From Clostridia bacterium (lineage in GTDB: Bacteria; Bacillota; Clostridia; Christensenellales; CAG-138), in NCBI GenBank assembly GCA_017539215.1, contig JAFYHI010000019.1, forward strand, positions 1 to 58,017: 58,017 bases of DNA, in the 5' to 3' direction. The notes under the pieces are model-generated. The model was given only the letters and a program-made list of their open reading frames with translations. It searched no databases and was not told the DNA's origin. The translations under genes were made by a program, and so were the position numbers. Positions 44,118-51,797 of the stretch are shown piece by piece (positions within the stretch are counted from its first letter, which is position 1; every line of letters begins with the position of its first letter).

Positions 44118-45287
44118 TCACTTCATGTCAGAATCCCACGGCACGGAGAACGTGTTGGTTTGGGAGTCGTAGACAACAAAATAGTTGTGCGCCCCCTCAT
44201 TTTCACCGTCGCCCCCTCCGCATTCAAACAGGAAGCAAAACTTGCCGTTTATACACCCAAGATAGGTCTTTATGGGCGGGCCGTCAAACAGGGCTTCGTC
44301 AAGCGTCCCTTCGTGCATTAACGAGCCGTCCTCGGCGTAGCAGCGGAAGTCAAATCGGCCGGTCCATTCAAACATTACGCCACCGTACCGTATCACTTGA
44401 TCGTCATCGGATCGGAGCATCTCTTTGAACGCTTTTTCTTCAAAGGAATAGGCGAACACTGTCCTCCCCTCATGAAATACGAGTCTGTCTTCAAGCGCCG
44501 CCATGCGGAACGCGTACCCCGGCGCCTTGCCCTCGAACTCCGTATTGATCTCGTCCGTCTCCGTATCATATGAGTAAAGGTGCATAATGCAGTTCCCGTC
44601 GCCGTCATACACGGCGAACCACAGCTTGCCCGCCCGCATTGCACCCATGAATTCGGGGTCCTGTACTCTTTCGCGGAACAGCTCCCTAACCTCGCCGTCT
44701 TCGCCCAGCGGCTGAGAGCACAAAGATATTTCTTCATATTGCTCGCCGTTTTCAATCACGATCGTCGATCCCAGTTTGTAGACGATCCCATCGTATATGC
44801 CGACAAATGACACGACGTAACTGCCGAGTTCCCATTTGAACTTGCTTTCAATCTTCCTATCTGAACCGTCACTGGCTTGGCTGTATATGCGCAAATAGGT
44901 TTTATCTTCCTTGCGTTCTACATCCCCAAGGAAATACAGTCTGTCCCCATAGGGCATCATGAACAGGTCTCCAAAAGCCGATGGATATGCCGCCCGGCAT
45001 TCACCGCTGTCGTGAGTGCAGTCCGGCTTTGCGCAAAGGGGGAACACCTCGCCCGACGCCGAATCGTAAACGTAGATCCTGCGTCCTCCGTTCAGAGGTT
45101 TTTCCTCTGTAAAGTAGACGAGATCGCCCATCCTTGCGGCAAGGTAACCGTTGAAAAAAGCATTCTCTTCCATGTTCGATTCCCCTTTATCGAAATCCCC
45201 TCCCATGCTTTCACCCGGTGCGCATGCAAAAAACGTGTAGCAGGCAAGAAACAGCATCAACAGCAAAATTGCAGAGCAATGTTTCAT
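44118..45287 (-). CDS. Lipoprotein of the LCxKPxCxH beta-propeller-like family, copy A
   Basis: This 389-residue protein has a signal ending in FFAC, an acidic linker, and repeated strands typical of a propeller: RIYVYDSASGEVFPL, PYGDRLYFLGDVERK, GIYDGIVYKLGS, AGKLWFAVYDGDGN, ALEDRLVFHEGRTVF. The four-Cys signature PLCAKPDCTHDSGEC (about 90) may bind metal or form disulphides. It ends FSVPWDSDMK. It is a paralogue of the next gene (45369). Similar surface proteins are common in gut Clostridia; function is unknown. Confidence 0.87.
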   Translation of the reverse strand: MKHCSAILLLMLFLACYTFFACAPGESMGGDFDKGESNMEENAFFNGYLAARMGDLVYFTEEKPLNGGRRIYVYDSASGEVFPLCAKPDCTHDSGECRAAYPSAFGDLFMMPYGDRLYFLGDVERKEDKTYLRIYSQASDGSDRKIESKFKWELGSYVVSFVGIYDGIVYKLGSTIVIENGEQYEEISLCSQPLGEDGEVRELFRERVQDPEFMGAMRAGKLWFAVYDGDGNCIMHLYSYDTETDEINTEFEGKAPGYAFRMAALEDRLVFHEGRTVFAYSFEEKAFKEMLRSDDDQVIRYGGVMFEWTGRFDFRCYAEDGSLMHEGTLDEALFDGPPIKTYLGCINGKFCFLFECGGGDGENEGAHNYFVVYDSQTNTFSVPWDSDMK

Positions 45288-45322
45288 GCTATCTCCTTTC
45301 GTGCGGCGCGGTATAATACAGG

Positions 45323-45360
45323 ATGCACCAAGGCGCCTATCCGGGGGCGCCTTGGTGCAT
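45323..45360. terminator. 15-bp perfect hairpin after lipoprotein copy B
   Basis: The arms are the same as at 44071-44109, with an 8-base loop. It lies between the copy B stop and the copy A start, so it may reduce read-through into copy A. Confidence 0.7.
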
Positions 45361-45368
45361 TTCCCGCA

Positions 45369-46523
45369 TCACTTCATGTCAGAATCCCACGGCACGGAGA
45401 ACGTGTTGGTTTTGGAGTCGTAGACAAGAAAATAGTTGTGCTTCTCCTCGTCGGAATCGTCCTTGGCAATATCTACCAAAAAGCAGTATTTTCCGTCTAT
45501 AACGCCAAGGTAAGTTCTGGTCGATCTGTTTTCCTCCTTAAAGAGGGAGCTGTCCAAGACTCCATCCTGCAGGACGGAGCCGTCCTCGGCAAAGCAGCGT
45601 CCCACGTCCAGGCTCGTCCATGCAAACATGGTATCGCCGCCGTACCTGACAAAACCCTCGGCGTTGGCCAGCTCGGTAAACGTGCCGTCCTCCAGCGAAT
45701 ACGAAAACGCCGGGCATGCCTCGTGGAACACGAGCCTGTCTTCAAGCGCGGTCATGCGGTACGCATAGGTCGGGGGCATTCCCTCGAACACGGTATCGAC
45801 CCTGTCCGCGTCTATATCATATACGTAAAGGTGCATTTTCCCGCCGCTGTCATACATGCAAAACCACAGCTTTCCCGGCTGCAAAGTACCGAAAAACGCG
45901 CCGTCCTGAAACTCGGTCCTGAACAGCTCCTTTGATGCGCCGTCCCCGCCCAGAGGCAGCGAGACAAGCGTCCCCACCATATAACTCCTGCCGTTTTCAA
46001 CAACGTCGCCATAGGCGAGCCTATATATCGTGCCGTCGTAGATGCCGAGATACGCCGTAATGCTGTTCATAAGTCCCATCTCGATCTTTGCAGATATGCG
46101 CCGGTCGCTGCCGTCCAGCCCAACGCTGTACACCCTGAGGAATCTTTTGTCGTCTTTGCGCTCACTTTCGCCCAGAAAATACAGCCTGTCGCCGTACACC
46201 GTGAGGTTGATGTTGCCGAAATCGCTTGGTATGGCTGCGTTGCAGTCGCCCTTTTTGTGCGTACATTCCGGCTTTGCGCAAAGGGGAAAAACGTCGCCCG
46301 AAACGGAATCGTACACATATATCCTGTTTGCGCCGTTTACGGGACTCTCTTCGGTAAAATAAAAGAACTGACCGCTCCTTGCGGACAGATAACTGCTTAA
46401 ATAGGCGTTGTCGGCAAGGTTCGCCGCTCCTTTATCCGCAGGCTCGGAGCCGCTGCCCGGGCGTACGCATCCCATAAGAAACAGCGTGAGCAAAAGCAGG
46501 CATATCAAAGCACGGTGTTTCAT
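45369..46523 (-). CDS. Lipoprotein of the LCxKPxCxH beta-propeller-like family, copy B
   Basis: This 384-residue paralogue of the gene at 44118 has the signal LICLLLLTLFLMGC, then the same blade-like pattern: RIYVYDSVSGDVFPL, the Cys signature LCAKPECTHKKGDC, VYGDRLYFLGESERK, GIYDGTIYRLAYG, PGKLWFCMYDSGGK, ALEDRLVFHEACPAF. It ends SVPWDSDMK. The 3' ends of both copies and the hairpin behind them are nearly identical in DNA. It has a good promoter at 46664-46692. Confidence 0.87.
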   Translation of the reverse strand: MKHRALICLLLLTLFLMGCVRPGSGSEPADKGAANLADNAYLSSYLSARSGQFFYFTEESPVNGANRIYVYDSVSGDVFPLCAKPECTHKKGDCNAAIPSDFGNINLTVYGDRLYFLGESERKDDKRFLRVYSVGLDGSDRRISAKIEMGLMNSITAYLGIYDGTIYRLAYGDVVENGRSYMVGTLVSLPLGGDGASKELFRTEFQDGAFFGTLQPGKLWFCMYDSGGKMHLYVYDIDADRVDTVFEGMPPTYAYRMTALEDRLVFHEACPAFSYSLEDGTFTELANAEGFVRYGGDTMFAWTSLDVGRCFAEDGSVLQDGVLDSSLFKEENRSTRTYLGVIDGKYCFLVDIAKDDSDEEKHNYFLVYDSKTNTFSVPWDSDMK

Positions 46524-46663
46524 ATTATCTCCTTTCGTTGTCGGTATTCAGTTAACGTGACATGATCGCGGCATACATCCGCAAACGCGGCAGTACCCCC
46601 GGGTATCAGCGGCGTATCCGATGTTCGGCGCGCTGCCGGATCCATTATTGCTTTGGCGTTTAT

Positions 46664-46692
46664 ATTTTACCGTATCGGCTTCATATTGTCAA
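46664..46692 (-). promoter_or_regulatory. Sigma-A promoter of lipoprotein copy B
   Basis: On the minus strand TTGACA (46687-46692), 17 bases, TAAAAT (46664-46669). It leaves a leader of about 135 bases. Confidence 0.8.
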
Positions 46693-46786
46693 TATCTTTT
46701 TTCGTTATATTTAACCCATTTTAGATATAAATTAAAATTTCGGCCGGCTTTTTCATCCGTGCGGCGCGAATTACTATCGGATACGT

Positions 46787-46860
46787 CAAGGCGCCTATTC
46801 GGGGGCGCCTTGGTGCATTTTCGCATCACTTCATGTCCGGATCCCACGGCACGGAGACGC
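46787..46860 (-). pseudogene. 3' ghost of a third lipoprotein copy
   Basis: On the minus strand the sequence ends VSVPWDPDMK and stop (46826-46828), the same tail as copies A and B, followed by a decayed version of their hairpin (CAAGGCGCC / GGCGCCTTG at 46787-46813). The gene body is gone; a promoter remains upstream at 46912-46940. Confidence 0.8.
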
Positions 46861-46911
46861 CGGCCGTTTTTTGATGCGCAATCGGGATGCGCGATCATCT
46901 TTGACAATTGT

Positions 46912-46940
46912 ATTATATCTCCGTTCGCGCGGTCCGTCAA
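46912..46940 (-). promoter_or_regulatory. Orphan promoter pointing at the lipoprotein ghost
   Basis: On the minus strand TTGACG (46935-46940), 17 bases, TATAAT (46912-46917). It is probably the old promoter of the deleted third copy. The spacer 46524-47033 holds this, the ghost and the two flanking promoters, and no intact gene. Confidence 0.65.
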
Positions 46941-46998
46941 TATTTTTTCAAAAATTTTTACTTGATTTTATTCCGCATTCGTCTGCGAATATACCCTC

Positions 46999-47027
46999 TT
47001 AACTTTTGCCGGCCGATATGGTATAAT
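46999..47027 (+). promoter_or_regulatory. Promoter placing transcription start on the ATG (leaderless)
   Basis: TTAACT (46999-47004), 17 bases, TATAAT (47022-47027). Seven bases past the -10 is 47034, the A of the ATG. Confidence 0.78.
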
Positions 47028-47033
47028 CGCAGT

Positions 47034-47849
47034 ATGGATAATTCCGCGCTTAGAGAAACGGCAAAGGCTTACGGGTTTGCGAGGGCGTATTTTTTGCCCC
47101 CGCCGCATTTTGCGCCGCACGACGACGAGCCCGGCATAGTGTGGGACTCGGGCAAATACCCGTGGGCAAGCGTCTCGCTGCTGCTGGTCAGGCCGTACCG
47201 GCCGTATCCCAAGGGCGAACGCATACCAGCCTACTACATAAACAGCAACGCCTCCTACCACGCCGCCGTCGCGCTTGCACGCGGGCTCGAAGCCGTGGGC
47301 GTACGGCTTTTGCGCTGTGAACTGCCCGTGAAAAGGCTGATGAGCGAGAGCCGCGCGGGCGAGCTGTGCAGGAATTCGCTCGTCGCCCTGCCGGATCTGG
47401 GTACGCGGGTGGTGTTTCAGACCATGCTTTTGGGGTCCGGGAACGGGCACACGTTCACGCCCGAGGCCTACCCCGCCTATGCGACGGGACGCTGCGCGGC
47501 CTGCCGCGCGTGTGAGACCGCATGCCCCGCGCACGCGATAAGCGCCGACGGTCTTGACGTAAAAAAATGCATGCGCTACTACATGGACGGCGCCGATTAC
47601 CCCGAATGGGTCTACGGCGTGCAGTCAACGCACATGGGGTGCGAGGTGTGTCAGGCGGTCTGCCCGCGAAACGCGGCCTGCGGCACGGCTTTGCCCGAAA
47701 ACGAGGTCAAAAGCGCGTTCGACCTTGAGCGGCTTGCGGCGGGCGATACAAAGGCGGCCCGTCTGCTTGTGGGCAAGAACTTTACAGGGCGGGGCAAGCT
47801 GCAGAAGGAGGCGCTCAACTTTATAAAAAGGGACGGCGCGCCAAAATAG
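47034..47849 (+). CDS. QueG-like iron-sulfur protein (epoxyqueuosine reductase-related)
   Basis: This 271-residue protein has an N-terminal domain resembling QueG (SVSLLLVRPYRPYPKGERIP, ALARGLEAVGVRLLRCELPV). Two 4Fe-4S motifs follow, CAACRACETACPAHAI and CEVCQAVCPRNA. True QueG is longer and binds cobalamin; this is a short paralogue common in Clostridia, so the substrate is uncertain. The ATG at 47034 has no ribosome site and coincides with the predicted transcription start. It leads an operon with a histidine kinase (8 bases on) and an M29 aminopeptidase. Confidence 0.85.
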   Translation: MDNSALRETAKAYGFARAYFLPPPHFAPHDDEPGIVWDSGKYPWASVSLLLVRPYRPYPKGERIPAYYINSNASYHAAVALARGLEAVGVRLLRCELPVKRLMSESRAGELCRNSLVALPDLGTRVVFQTMLLGSGNGHTFTPEAYPAYATGRCAACRACETACPAHAISADGLDVKKCMRYYMDGADYPEWVYGVQSTHMGCEVCQAVCPRNAACGTALPENEVKSAFDLERLAAGDTKAARLLVGKNFTGRGKLQKEALNFIKRDGAPK

Positions 47850-47857
47850 GAGGGCAA

Positions 47858-49063
47858 ATGGACAAACGGTTTCGGTCGCTTTCGCTGATCGTTTACATTA
47901 TAATAAGCGCGTTCACCGCGGTGCTTTCGCTTGCCGCCGTGCTGCTTGAGCTGCCTCAGCCGTGGCAGTACGTTGTGATAGGCGCGGCGATACTTTTGGG
48001 CGGGTGCGCAGCGGCGCTGTTTACAAGCTCTCTGTTAAAGGCCGAAAGGCGGTATCACGGGGCCGATTACGCCGCCATGATAGACTCCATCACCGGGGGC
48101 GTGCTGGTACTGGACGGGGACGCCCGCGTGTACCGCGCCAGCCGCGACGCAAGGTACTATTTGGAGCTGCCCGACTTTGCGCTTAAAATGTACAAGACCG
48201 ACGCCATAAAGGACGAGGAGCTGCTGCGCTGCGTCGCCCTTGCCGAAAAGGGCGAAAGCTCGCTTACCGAGTTCACGAGCCGCGGCAAAACGCTGCGCGT
48301 GCTGGTGGACCCCGTGATATTCAGCGGGCAGATAGTCGGCACCATGCTGCTGTTTCTGGACATGGGCGAGCAGCTTTCCCTGCAAAAGCTGAGGCGCGAA
48401 TTCACCGCAAACGTCAGCCACGAATTAAAGACCCCGCTCACCTCCATTTCGGGCTATGCCGAGATGATCGCAGCTGGCATAGCAACGGGCAGCGACGTGC
48501 CGGAGTTTGCCTCACGCATACAAAAGGAGTCGAAGCGTCTGCTTGCGCTGATATCCGACATAATACGCCTGTCGAGCCTGGACGAGGGCGCGCAGACCGA
48601 CAGGGCTCCCGTTGACCTTGCCGAGGTCGCGGACGAGTGCTGCGACGTGCTTGCCCGCTCCGCCGAGGAGCACGGCGTGAGCCTTGAGCTTGACGCCGAA
48701 CGGCTGATGATCGAGGGCTCGCGCAGCCTGCTGTCGGAGATGCTCTACAACCTTATAGACAACGGCATCCGTTACAATAAAAAAGGCGGCTCCGTGCATA
48801 TAACCGTGCGCGGCGGCAGCGTTTGCGTGGAGGACACCGGCATAGGCATACCGCAGGAGCATCTGCCCCATGTTTTCGAGCGGTTTTACCGCGTGGACAA
48901 ATCCCGCTCCAAGCAGACCGGCGGCACGGGGCTTGGGCTTGCGATAGTCAAGCACATTGCCGAAAAGTACGGCGCCGAGCCGCAGATAGAAAGCGAGGAG
49001 GGCCGCGGCACAAGGATAACCCTCGCCTTCCCCCAAGACCGAATATTAACCGAAAGGAACTGA
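47858..49063 (+). CDS. PhoR-like sensor histidine kinase
   Basis: This 401-residue kinase has two N-terminal membrane helices (about 9-30 and 38-56) with almost no loop between. A PAS-like region follows (about 70-170), then HisKA with His188 in FTANVSHELKTPLTSISGYA, and a HATPase domain (LYNLIDNGIRYN, VEDTGIGIP, GGTGLGLAIVKH). The short extracellular part suggests it senses through the membrane or PAS domain. No regulator lies beside it. The start follows AGGAGG. Confidence 0.94.
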   Translation: MDKRFRSLSLIVYIIISAFTAVLSLAAVLLELPQPWQYVVIGAAILLGGCAAALFTSSLLKAERRYHGADYAAMIDSITGGVLVLDGDARVYRASRDARYYLELPDFALKMYKTDAIKDEELLRCVALAEKGESSLTEFTSRGKTLRVLVDPVIFSGQIVGTMLLFLDMGEQLSLQKLRREFTANVSHELKTPLTSISGYAEMIAAGIATGSDVPEFASRIQKESKRLLALISDIIRLSSLDEGAQTDRAPVDLAEVADECCDVLARSAEEHGVSLELDAERLMIEGSRSLLSEMLYNLIDNGIRYNKKGGSVHITVRGGSVCVEDTGIGIPQEHLPHVFERFYRVDKSRSKQTGGTGLGLAIVKHIAEKYGAEPQIESEEGRGTRITLAFPQDRILTERN

Positions 49064-49067
49064 CTAT

Positions 49068-50306
49068 ATGAACTCATCTATGCTTTGGCAGTATGCGCGC
49101 CTCGTCGTCGAGGTGGGCATAAACGTGCAAAAGGGGCAGCCCGTTATGATAAACTGCCCCGTGGACTGCGCCGAGTTCGGCCGCATGCTGACGGCCGCCG
49201 CGTTTGAGGCGGGCGCAAAGGACGTGCACGTCAACTGGCGCGACGATCAATGCGCACGTCAGCACTGGCTGTACGCGGACGATTCCGTGTTTGACGCCGT
49301 GTACCCGTGGGAGGTGTTAAAGCGCACCGAGCTCGCGCACGAGGGCGTGGGCGTTATATCCGTTGCGGCCTCCGACCCCGAGAACCTGAAGGGCGTGGAC
49401 CCCGACAGGCTCCGCCGCGCCAACGCCGCCGCCGGACGCGACCTCAAGGAGTTCTCGCGCATGCAGATGTCAAACGCGATACCCTGGTGCGTGGTGTCGG
49501 TGCCCATTGCAAGCTGGGCGATGAAGGTGTTTCCCGGGCTTGAAAAGGACGAAGCCGTGGAGCGCCTGTGGGAGGAGATATTCAAGGCCGTGCGCATTAA
49601 AGAGGGCGGCGACGCCGTTCTTGAATGGCGCGCCCACTGCGAACGCATAGAGGGCCTGGCCCGCCGCATGACGGAGTACGATTTTGAAGAGCTGCACTAT
49701 AAAAATTCGCTCGGCACCGACCTGACCGTGAAGATGCCCGAAAATCACATGTGGCTTGCGGGCGGCGATATCTGCAATACTAACGGCGTGAAGTTCGTTG
49801 CCAACATGCCCACCGAAGAGGTTTTCAGCGCCCCGCTCAGAAACGGCGTCGACGGCACGCTCGTCGCCGCAAAACCCCTGGTGCTGAACGGCAGCGTGGT
49901 GGACGGCATACGCTTTACGTTCCGCGAAGGACGCATAGTCGATATCCATGCCGACCGCGGAGAGGAGATCCTGCGTGCCGAGGTAAACCTTGACGAGGGC
50001 AGCCATTACCTCGGCGAGATCGCGCTCGTGCCGTACGATTCGCCCATCTCCAACAGCGGCATACTCTTTTACAACACCCTGTTCGACGAGAACGCCGCGT
50101 GCCACTTTGCCTTCGGCGAGGCCTACCCCGCCTGCATAAAGGGCGGCGACGACCTTTCCCCGGAGGAGCTGAAGGCCGCCGGGATCAACGCGGAGAGCAA
50201 CACCCACGTCGATTTCATGGTGGGGACAGCCGACCTTGAGATCACCGGCGTGACACGGGACGGAAGAAAAGTGAAGGTGTTTGAGAAGGGGAATTTTGTG
50301 ATCTGA
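49068..50306 (+). CDS. M29-family metallo-aminopeptidase (AmpS/PepS type)
   Basis: This 412-residue cobalt/zinc aminopeptidase starts LWQYARLVVEVGINVQKGQP, a typical M29 opening. It contains metal-site segments NMPTEEVFSAP, EGSHYLGEIALVPYDSPI and a late HVDFMVGT. It trims N-terminal amino acids from peptides in the cytosol. It begins 4 bases after the kinase stop and ends at a terminator, closing the operon. Confidence 0.95.
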   Translation: MNSSMLWQYARLVVEVGINVQKGQPVMINCPVDCAEFGRMLTAAAFEAGAKDVHVNWRDDQCARQHWLYADDSVFDAVYPWEVLKRTELAHEGVGVISVAASDPENLKGVDPDRLRRANAAAGRDLKEFSRMQMSNAIPWCVVSVPIASWAMKVFPGLEKDEAVERLWEEIFKAVRIKEGGDAVLEWRAHCERIEGLARRMTEYDFEELHYKNSLGTDLTVKMPENHMWLAGGDICNTNGVKFVANMPTEEVFSAPLRNGVDGTLVAAKPLVLNGSVVDGIRFTFREGRIVDIHADRGEEILRAEVNLDEGSHYLGEIALVPYDSPISNSGILFYNTLFDENAACHFAFGEAYPACIKGGDDLSPEELKAAGINAESNTHVDFMVGTADLEITGVTRDGRKVKVFEKGNFVI

Positions 50307-50344
50307 GAAAGCCTTAACACATGGGTATTTCTGACACACTTCAT

Positions 50345-50384
50345 AAAGGGAGACAGCGCGATGCGTTGGCTCCCTTTAGTTTTG
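50345..50384 (+). terminator. Terminator of the M29 aminopeptidase operon
   Basis: Outer arms AAAGGGAG / CTCCCTTT with an inner CGC/GCG stem, followed by AGTTTTG. Confidence 0.75.
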
Positions 50385-50415
50385 TTGCAAATCTTGTTTC
50401 GAAAAATGATTTCTG

Positions 50416-51690
50416 CTAATCCCCTAATGCCTTTTCATCCAAAACCAAATAATACTCGTCTTGATTTTGAACGATCTTGAGTGGAGTGTTATACAAATCC
50501 TGTAGTTTTTCTATATTCTCAATCAATGGTTCAAAATCTCCTATTTCAGCAAGTAAATCATTCGCCTCTTCCAACAATTCATTCTTCTTTTTTTCTATCT
50601 TCTCAGGGGTTTTGAACTTTTTATTAAAAGTATCAAATTCTATTTTAAGTCCGCCGGGAAAATGAAGAATAAACCCAGGCGAAAACTTGCTAGCTTTTTT
50701 AAAACGTTTTGACGGATTACCCATCTTGTATACATATGTCTTTTGAAGCTTTTCTTTCACCAAGGCATTTCTGACCAAATCTTCTTTTTCGATGATTTCC
50801 TTTTGCTTTTCTCCCGCTTTCTTTTTGAGTATTTCAAGCTCGTTATACGCGAATCCTTCAAAAAGATATATTCTTAACAGTTCTGCAACTACATATACTT
50901 GTTGCGACAGTTCGTAGAACCGAAGATTGCGAACAAGTTCATTTTTTATGTTTTCTTCTCGCGTTCGACCTTCCTTATTGCTTTTTGTTTTGCCCAAATA
51001 CCTTTCTATTTCAATATTCAACAATGATTCATAGTTCAGGTTCGTCTCTTTTGCTATCCTCTCTATTTCCAGTATTTGAGTTTTAACTGCCGTATCGCCT
51101 GCAAGCGACTCCTTTCTGTCCTTGAATTCTTCTAGCTGATAAATGGCTGACAGCAACTTATTCTTTTGTTCCTCAAGAAAAAGCATTTTAATATAACTAA
51201 CGTTTTCACTTATGCATGACAAATTGTTGTTGATAGCGTTTAAATACTTTTGTCTTGTAGCGACCGCCATAATCTTCCATATCAGTCGTATTTTCTTGAA
51301 TTGTACCGGATTAAGGAATTGTTTATTTACCGGATCAAGATCTGGAACCCTCACAAATCGACCGTCTTCTCCCCTTATCGTCGCAAAAAGAGATCCATTT
51401 GTCTTCATTGCCAAATCATTTGGGCTTACCGGATTTCCATCGAGAGTGACCGTGTACAATGTTACTCCAGAATAATCTAAGGTTCCATTCAAAAGATCAG
51501 ATATTGCGGGCTGCAAAGCAACATCAAAAGCTCCCTCTAGATACTCTCTATCTACTCTCTCGAACATTGGAGAATGGAGGTCAATTTTAGAAGCGGGTAT
51601 TTTTTCAACAGAAAGAGATAGTCCTTCAAGAGCATTATCTTCTTTCACCTTATTCTGCCCGGGAAACTGAACCACATTATCCTTGCTCAT
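50416..51690 (-). CDS. AT-rich orphan protein with coiled-coil middle
   Basis: This 424-residue protein was not recognised. It starts MSKDNVVQFPGQNKVKEDNA after AAAGGAGGCTCAG. The N-terminal 130 residues look globular and beta-rich (LDYSGVTLYTVTLDGNPVSP, TIRGEDGRFVRVPDLD). From about 140 to 310 it is predominantly charged helix, probably coiled coil (LEEQKNKLLSAIYQLEEFKD, NELEILKKKAGEKQKEIIEK). A C-terminal part has FSPGFILHFPGGLKIEFDTF and a further helix. The gene is far richer in A/T than everything around it, which suggests horizontal transfer. A membrane helix is not seen. Confidence 0.78.
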   Translation of the reverse strand: MSKDNVVQFPGQNKVKEDNALEGLSLSVEKIPASKIDLHSPMFERVDREYLEGAFDVALQPAISDLLNGTLDYSGVTLYTVTLDGNPVSPNDLAMKTNGSLFATIRGEDGRFVRVPDLDPVNKQFLNPVQFKKIRLIWKIMAVATRQKYLNAINNNLSCISENVSYIKMLFLEEQKNKLLSAIYQLEEFKDRKESLAGDTAVKTQILEIERIAKETNLNYESLLNIEIERYLGKTKSNKEGRTREENIKNELVRNLRFYELSQQVYVVAELLRIYLFEGFAYNELEILKKKAGEKQKEIIEKEDLVRNALVKEKLQKTYVYKMGNPSKRFKKASKFSPGFILHFPGGLKIEFDTFNKKFKTPEKIEKKKNELLEEANDLLAEIGDFEPLIENIEKLQDLYNTPLKIVQNQDEYYLVLDEKALGD

Positions 51691-51757
51691 ATCTGAGCCT
51701 CCTTTTATTGACTAAACTGTCTTTCAATAATCTTGCATTAGAACTCATGTAACGTCG

Positions 51758-51785
51758 GCGCCCCCATTAAGGAAGCGCCGACATG
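51758..51785. terminator. Hairpin between the LRR and orphan genes
   Basis: Arms GTCGGCGC / GCGCCGAC with a 12-base middle lie 12 bases after the LRR stop on the minus strand. The T-run is weak. Confidence 0.55.
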
Positions 51786-51797
51786 TTTGTTGCTCTA

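Noticed and set aside
44071..44172. A short plus-strand frame beginning at the hairpin (MHQGAYPGG) after a TATAAT
   Set aside because: The matching sequence behind copy B shifts frame by one base, so the peptide is not conserved; the stretch is the repeated hairpin.
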